A stretch of DNA of 10,466 bases from Thermoplasmata archaeon. GTDB lineage: Archaea > Thermoplasmatota > E2 > UBA202 > JdFR-43. The position numbers and the translations under genes are program-made. Below are positions 6,647 through 10,466 of the stretch, piece by piece (within the stretch, counting starts at the first letter, position 1; each line of letters begins with the position of its first letter). The stretch covers positions 1 to 10,466 of the forward strand of contig JAGGYX010000129.1 in the NCBI GenBank assembly GCA_021162305.1, read 5' to 3'. The notes beneath the pieces are model-generated. The model was not told the origin of the DNA and did no database searches. It saw only the letters and a program-made list of their open reading frames with translations.

Positions 6647-7060
6647 ATGATTTATCGAGAGGAAATAAGGCTGGAAACGGAGCATGAAATGCAAATAATA
6701 GACATAACTCATGAGATTGAGAAAGTTGTTGAAAGAAGCAAGATAAAGGATGGCATCGTTAACATTTTTGTTCCTGGTTCAACAGGAGCGATAACAACAA
6801 TAGAATATGAGCCTGGCTTGTTGCATGATTTGCCAGCTGCTTTAGAAAGAATTGCCCCAAGCAATGCTTATTACAAACATGAAGAAAGATGGCATGATGG
6901 CAATGGAAGAAGCCATGTAAAAGCCAGCATAATTGGCTCAAGCTTATGCGTTCCAGTTCAAAATGGCAGACTTAACTTAGGAACATGGCAGCAAATCGTT
7001 TTCATCGAATGCGACATAAGAGCAAGACGTCGCCACCTTATCGTGACCGTAATGGAATGA
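6647..7060 (+). CDS. YjbQ / UPF0047 family protein
   Basis: A 137-residue single-domain protein of the YjbQ (UPF0047) family. Some members have weak thiamine-phosphate synthase activity, and the true role is unsettled. The family signature runs from Ser99 to Ile117, with NGR(107-108) and GTWQQI (112-117). VPGSTGAITTIEYEPGL (42-58) and RWHDGNGRSH (81-90) are also characteristic; His83 and His90 are the likely metal or active-site histidines. The length is normal for the family. There is no Shine-Dalgarno sequence; the start follows the permease terminator by 10 bases. The gene runs 23 bases into the end of the converging reductase gene. No other thiamine gene is in the window, so the neighbourhood does not support a pathway assignment. 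Confidence 0.88.
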   Translation: MIYREEIRLETEHEMQIIDITHEIEKVVERSKIKDGIVNIFVPGSTGAITTIEYEPGLLHDLPAALERIAPSNAYYKHEERWHDGNGRSHVKASIIGSSLCVPVQNGRLNLGTWQQIVFIECDIRARRRHLIVTVME

Positions 7061-7679
7061 ATTTCAAAACCAAGCCATCTCCACATCTTTCAATGGCATA
7101 GAGCTGCAGTTTTATTGCTTCCTCCAATGCCTTTATTCCCTCGCCGCCTGCCATCGTGGGGGCGTCGCCGCCTATAATGAGGGGAGCAATATAAACATGT
7201 AATTCATCAAACAATCCATGTCTCAAAAACTCCCATATTACTGTTGAGCCACCTTCGACAAGCAGTCTTTTTATGCCACGCTCGTGCAGCAATTCCATTA
7301 ATTTAACTATATCCACTTTATCGCCCTCTCCGCATTTTATTACCTCAAGTAATCCTTTTTTGTATTCTTTGCTGGTGGTAACAATTATTGTCCTTGCATT
7401 TGGCTTCATTACTTCTGCATTTTCAGGTGTTCTGAAATGGCTGTCCAATACAATCCTTACTGGATTTCTCGCCTTTTTTACATATTCTTTTTTCACAGTG
7501 AGTTTTGGATTGTCAGCCAGAACTGTTCCTATGCCCACCAAAATTGCATCAACGCTTGCTCGCAATTTATGGACTCGCGCCATATCCTCTTCGCTTGATA
7601 TTCTTGCCTGCTTTTTGTTGGGCAATGCAATTTTTCCGTCCAAGCTCATTGCACAATTTATTATAATGTAGGGTCTCAT
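7038..7679 (-). CDS. arfC: 2,5-diamino-6-ribosylamino-4(3H)-pyrimidinone 5'-phosphate reductase (RIB7 type)
   Basis: Cytosolic NAD(P)H-dependent reductase that opens and reduces the ribose of the early pyrimidine intermediate to a ribityl group, shared in archaea by riboflavin and F420 (deazaflavin) synthesis. The 213 residues match the RibD C-terminal/RIB7 family: SLDGKIA (12-18), the nucleotide-binding VGIGTVLADNPKLT (48-61), VRIVLDS, LLVEGG (139-144) and FDELHVYIAPLIIGG (157-171). There is no deaminase domain, as in archaeal and fungal stand-alone enzymes of similar length. ATG at 7679 overlaps the stop codon of the upstream triosephosphate isomerase gene (ATGA, 7679-7676), so the two are probably translated together. 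The last codons overlap the end of the convergent YjbQ-family gene. Confidence 0.87.
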   Translation of the reverse strand: MRPYIIINCAMSLDGKIALPNKKQARISSEEDMARVHKLRASVDAILVGIGTVLADNPKLTVKKEYVKKARNPVRIVLDSHFRTPENAEVMKPNARTIIVTTSKEYKKGLLEVIKCGEGDKVDIVKLMELLHERGIKRLLVEGGSTVIWEFLRHGLFDELHVYIAPLIIGGDAPTMAGGEGIKALEEAIKLQLYAIERCGDGLVLKFIPLRSR

Positions 7680-8341
7680 TCTACCATTGCAGAAGCCATT
7701 TCCATTATTATCTTTTCCTTATTTTTTGCTTTCACCACTCCGCTGGCAACCAATATGCCACTGCTACCCAACTCTATGGCTTTTCTAACATCTTCTCCAT
7801 TTTTTATACCAGCTCCACATAAAACAGCTGAATTGCTTACCTTTCTCACGCTTTCAACCGCGTTTTTGACAACGCTTGGCTTTGTTTTTGTTACAGATAT
7901 GTCACCACCTATAAGTTCAGGTGGCTCAACTGCAACATAATCTGGCTGGAATACTGCAACACTTTTCGCAATTTCATTGTCGGAAGCACACACAATACTT
8001 TCCATTTTATTTTTACGAAGAATTTCTACGCTCCTTTTAATTTCATTTATTGTGACAGGATGCTCCGAATGATTTATTATGCTTCCTCCTGCTCCTGCCT
8101 CCTTCAATCCTTCTGCCAGAATCCATCCTGTATGGCTTCCATATTCAATGGCATCGATATGCTGAGCAAAAACATCTATTTCAACATTGCTTGCCACTCT
8201 ATGCACATCGGCATGCTGAACAGCTATGATCATACGAATGCCCGTTTCCTTGCCCACTTTCTCCATAATCTTTGCAATTTTTATGGCTTCATTTCCCATG
8301 CCTTCTCTATATGCCTTAGTATTCACAACCATAACATGCAT
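7676..8341 (-). CDS. tpiA: Triosephosphate isomerase, archaeal type
   Basis: Interconverts glyceraldehyde 3-phosphate and dihydroxyacetone phosphate in glycolysis and gluconeogenesis. At 221 residues it has the short archaeal length; bacterial enzymes have about 250 and archaeal ones lack several helices. Visible features are Asn7 and Lys9 in VNTKAY, FAQHIDAIEYGSHTG (58-71), the catalytic His91 in NHSE, the catalytic Glu139 in VAVEPPELIGG, the phosphate loop residues just after it (ELIGGDISV), LCGAG (174-178) and LASGVVKAK (197-205). The N-terminus is complete: the first strand starts at once, as in archaeal homologues. A TATA-like box lies 22-23 bases upstream and there is no Shine-Dalgarno sequence, so a leaderless start is likely, separate from the response-regulator gene 28 bases upstream. 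It overlaps the reductase gene by 4 bases. Confidence 0.92.
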   Translation of the reverse strand: MHVMVVNTKAYREGMGNEAIKIAKIMEKVGKETGIRMIIAVQHADVHRVASNVEIDVFAQHIDAIEYGSHTGWILAEGLKEAGAGGSIINHSEHPVTINEIKRSVEILRKNKMESIVCASDNEIAKSVAVFQPDYVAVEPPELIGGDISVTKTKPSVVKNAVESVRKVSNSAVLCGAGIKNGEDVRKAIELGSSGILVASGVVKAKNKEKIIMEMASAMVE

Positions 8342-8359
8342 GCTTGTATAACCAAAGGC

Positions 8360-8367
8360 ATATATTT
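8360..8367 (-). promoter_or_regulatory. TATA-like box of the triosephosphate isomerase gene
   Basis: On the minus strand AAATATAT lies in the 28-base gap between the response-regulator stop codon and the isomerase ATG. It is centred 22-23 bases before the ATG, placing initiation at or near the start codon. Confidence 0.45.
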
Positions 8368-8369
8368 CT

Positions 8370-8801
8370 TTATTCCTTTAAAAAGCTCTTAACCATTTTT
8401 GCAAAATCTGAGAATGGCGTAGGCTTTTCCAGTATTTTTTCAACACCAAGCTCTTTAAGCTTTTCAGCCCATTCTGTTCCAAACCACGCGGTGTAGCCCC
8501 ATATTGTGGCGTTTCCATCCATCTTCAGGAGCTCTCTTGCTGTTCTTACGCCATCTATTTTTTCTCCCATGCCCATGCGATGCAAATCTATGACGGTAAT
8601 ATCATCGCTTGCTGATAAATTTAAATCAAGAATGACCAAGGATGGCTTTTCTCCTTCTTCCATTAATTTTTTATATATCTCCAAGCCTTCCTCGCCACTA
8701 TAAGCATTTATTATTTCAATGCCCTCTATTTTTTCAAGATAGTGATTCAGCAAGGTATGTATATCCGGCTCATCATCTATTATCAAAATTTTTTTATTCA
8801 C
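8370..8801 (-). CDS. Single-domain response regulator with an enlarged loop
   Basis: A 143-residue receiver domain with no output domain. The acidic pair Asp9/Asp10 (IDDEPD), phosphoacceptor Asp59 (VILDLNL), switch Thr104 (GYTAW) and Lys125-Pro126 (EKP) are all present, so phosphorylation should be possible. Between Asp59 and the DG of the next helix there are 23 residues; CheY-like domains have about six. About 17 extra residues (SASDDITVIDLHRMGMGEKI region, 63-82) thus enlarge the beta3-alpha3 loop beside the active site. I set the start at GTG 8801 rather than the in-frame GTG at 8810: a near-perfect ribosome binding site (GAGGTGA, 8813-8807) ends 5 bases before 8801 and overlaps the 8810 codon, and the product then begins MNKKILIIDDEPD, normal for receivers. 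It overlaps the sensor gene by 8 bases, marking the sensor as its partner. Confidence 0.88.
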   Translation of the reverse strand: MNKKILIIDDEPDIHTLLNHYLEKIEGIEIINAYSGEEGLEIYKKLMEEGEKPSLVILDLNLSASDDITVIDLHRMGMGEKIDGVRTARELLKMDGNATIWGYTAWFGTEWAEKLKELGVEKILEKPTPFSDFAKMVKSFLKE

Positions 8802-10466
8802 GTATCTCACCTCTTATAACTATATTTTTAACAACTTTTTCAATTCTTTCTATCGCCTTTAAAGCCTTTTCAATTTTTTCGGTATCTCCACCATCTTCTC
8901 TGGCTATTTCAAGATATCCTTTTGCTATTGCAATTGGATTGAAGAAATAATGGGCTGTATCAGCCTTGAATTTCTTTTCTTCTTCTAAAGCACGCCTCAT
9001 TTCCTCCTCAGCTTTTATTTTTGCTATTCCTGCGGCAATCTCTTCTGCTATGACTTTAAGCAATCTTTTATCTTCCTCCTTCAATGGATTCTTTGAAGTA
9101 TTCATCATTTGCAGGACGCCGTACAACTCATTTTTTGTAATCAATGGAAGAGTGTAGAGCTCCTTTGCATCATATTTTTTGTATAAATCTCGATTGAATG
9201 AAAGCGGCTTATGCTTCTTTACGTCTTTAACGTATCTGCTTTTCCTCTCTAGGGCTGCCTTTACGGCTTCCCATGGCTGGTTTTCATCAACAACATAGCT
9301 TATCATCGTCCTTTTCTTGAAGTCTTTTGGATAACCATAGAAAACAATTGGCTCCAGCTTTTTGTTCTTTTTATCATACAGGAATACATTGATGTAATCG
9401 ACACCCATTATTTCTTTGATATTTTTAAGCAACTTCCTGCATAACTGGCGTATCGTGGTGCTTTCATTTATGCTTCTGCCTATAACATAGTGAAGGCGGG
9501 ACAGCTTATTTATTTCCTCCTCCGCTTTCTTACGTTCTGTTACATCTCTTAAAATACCTATTACTCTAACCTCTCCTTTTCTCCCTATACTCACAGTTGT
9601 AACTTCAACCCATCTTATTTTTCCATCTTTTCTCACAATGCGAAATGTATACATTGGAGGCAATGGCTTGCCCGCTTCTCTTGCCTTTTCTCTTTCTATT
9701 ATGTATGGGATATCATCCCCATGTATGAGTTTCCAGAAAGAAAAGCCCGGACCTGTAACCTCCTTTTTACTATAGCCAGTCAATTTTTCAAAAGCAGGAT
9801 TAACATATTCAAAGCCTTCTGCAGTTATTATATAAATGGCATCCTGAGCATTTTCTACAAGGTTTCTGAAGCGAGCCTCGCTCTCTTTCAACGCCTCTTC
9901 CATTTTTTTGCGCTCTGTAATATCTCTGTAAATAGCAAAGATACCAACTTCTTTGCCATTGATAAATATAGGTGCTCCAAGGATGGAAACGTATATTTCA
10001 CTCCCATCTTTCCTTTTCCTGACCGATTCTGTCATAACAATTTCTCCGTTCATGACTTTCTCGGACAATCTTCTTCCCTCTTCCTCATATTTTTTTGGGA
10101 GAATATAGTTATCAAGGTTCTTTCCTTTTATCTCTTCCAGTGTGTATCCAAACATGTCTTGGAAAGCGGGGTTTATGTCAACAACATTAAAATGTTCATC
10201 CAGAGAAACAATTGCTTCTGGAGAGCCATTAAACAAAGCTTGAAAATATCTCTTTTGATATTTGGCTTCTTCTTTTGATATTTTCAATGCTTCTTCTATT
10301 TCTTTTTGCGGAGTTATATCCATAAATGTTACCAAGCCCGCAGGTTTGCCTCGAAATTCAATGTTTGTTGTTGAAAAAATGCCCCACTTTATTTGCCCTT
10401 CCTTTGCATAAAATGGCATTTCATATAAATATGGCTTTATCTTTTTCCCTTCCTGCCTTTTTTTAC
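8794..10466 (-). CDS. PAS-PAS-PAS-GAF sensor with histidine dimerisation helix but no ATPase domain (5' end beyond window)
   Basis: The frame is open to the right edge, giving 556 visible residues. In order these are: the last half of a PAS domain (about 1-53, ending VTFMDITPQKE); a full PAS (about 68-184, ending YRDITERKK); a third PAS with its PAC segment (about 195-312, ending LRDVTERKK); a GAF domain (about 325-485, with LYTLPLITKNELYGVLQM); and a coiled region leading to an H-box-like helix, DTAHYFFNPIAIAKGYLEI (His505). A second helix follows and the protein stops 51 residues after that His. A HATPase_c domain needs over 100 residues with N, G1 and G2 boxes; none is present, and the response-regulator gene follows at once in another frame. 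The visible part shows no membrane segment. It probably senses a small ligand or redox state through PAS/GAF. Phosphorylation would have to come from another kinase, or signalling is by direct contact; both are inference. Confidence 0.87.
   Translation of the reverse strand, partial: KKRQEGKKIKPYLYEMPFYAKEGQIKWGIFSTTNIEFRGKPAGLVTFMDITPQKEIEEALKISKEEAKYQKRYFQALFNGSPEAIVSLDEHFNVVDINPAFQDMFGYTLEEIKGKNLDNYILPKKYEEEGRRLSEKVMNGEIVMTESVRKRKDGSEIYVSILGAPIFINGKEVGIFAIYRDITERKKMEEALKESEARFRNLVENAQDAIYIITAEGFEYVNPAFEKLTGYSKKEVTGPGFSFWKLIHGDDIPYIIEREKAREAGKPLPPMYTFRIVRKDGKIRWVEVTTVSIGRKGEVRVIGILRDVTERKKAEEEINKLSRLHYVIGRSINESTTIRQLCRKLLKNIKEIMGVDYINVFLYDKKNKKLEPIVFYGYPKDFKKRTMISYVVDENQPWEAVKAALERKSRYVKDVKKHKPLSFNRDLYKKYDAKELYTLPLITKNELYGVLQMMNTSKNPLKEEDKRLLKVIAEEIAAGIAKIKAEEEMRRALEEEKKFKADTAHYFFNPIAIAKGYLEIAREDGGDTEKIEKALKAIERIEKVVKNIVIRGEIRE
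8807..8813 (-). promoter_or_regulatory. Strong Shine-Dalgarno site deciding the response-regulator start
   Basis: GAGGTGA on the minus strand, inside the last codons of the sensor gene and 5 bases before GTG 8801. It is the best match to the archaeal anti-Shine-Dalgarno sequence that I noticed near a start codon here. It argues for coupled translation of regulator and sensor. Confidence 0.7.

Noticed and set aside
7273..7671. 132-codon open frame on the plus strand opposite the reductase gene
   Set aside because: Its length mirrors the codon pattern of the real gene on the other strand, and the hydrophobic translation is typical of antisense frames in AT-rich genes.
8329..8362. A second-frame start just upstream of triosephosphate isomerase reading MPLVIQACM, which looks like archaeal TPI starts (MPLIV...)
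   Set aside because: It is out of frame with the isomerase and stops after 12 residues. The isomerase N-terminus from 8341 is already complete, so no frameshift is needed.
8794..8950. Possible frameshift that removed a HATPase domain from the sensor
   Set aside because: The downstream sequence in all three minus-strand frames is the intact receiver gene or its shadows; no N-box or glycine-rich ATP lid is found before or within it.
9721..10278. 185-codon open frame on the plus strand opposite the sensor gene
   Set aside because: It is antisense to well-matched PAS domains, its translation shows no recognisable domain, and no promoter or ribosome binding site supports it.

Overview
This is an AT-rich archaeal window, packed almost entirely with genes. 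Three genes are archaeal-type forms: a dUTPase, a triosephosphate isomerase of about 220 residues, and a stand-alone RIB7-type riboflavin-pathway reductase. Many starts lie about 23-25 bases after a TATA-like box with no Shine-Dalgarno sequence, which suggests leaderless transcripts. A secreted C25 (gingipain-like) peptidase, a single-domain cold-shock protein and PAS/GAF signalling genes fit a euryarchaeal lineage. Thermoplasmatota is my best guess, but it is inference.

Layout. (1) 1-928, minus strand: a cold-shock protein gene and a dUTPase gene share a 4-base stop/start overlap. Then comes a three-unit palindrome array (224-284) and the 5' part of a winged-helix regulator gene that runs off the left edge. 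(2) 929-1031: a divergent promoter region. (3) 1032-7060, plus strand: an exported C25 cysteine peptidase; a LuxE/PaaK-like acyl-activating enzyme whose gene overlaps that of a transglutaminase-fold protein; an APC-family permease; and a YjbQ-family protein. (4) 7038-10466, minus strand: reading with transcription, a PAS-PAS-PAS-GAF sensor with a histidine-kinase dimerisation helix but no ATPase domain (its 5' end is beyond the window), an overlapping single-domain response regulator, triosephosphate isomerase, and the riboflavin/F420-pathway reductase. The last of these meets the YjbQ gene tail to tail with a 23-base overlap.

How the genes may work together. The sensor and regulator form a translationally coupled signalling pair that probably needs a kinase encoded elsewhere. 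The LuxE-like and transglutaminase-like genes look like one functional unit of unknown product, perhaps with the permease. The palindrome array covers the likely TATA box of the regulator gene, so autoregulation is plausible. There is no gene-free stretch over 300 bases. I saw no tRNA, rRNA, insertion sequence or CRISPR array.
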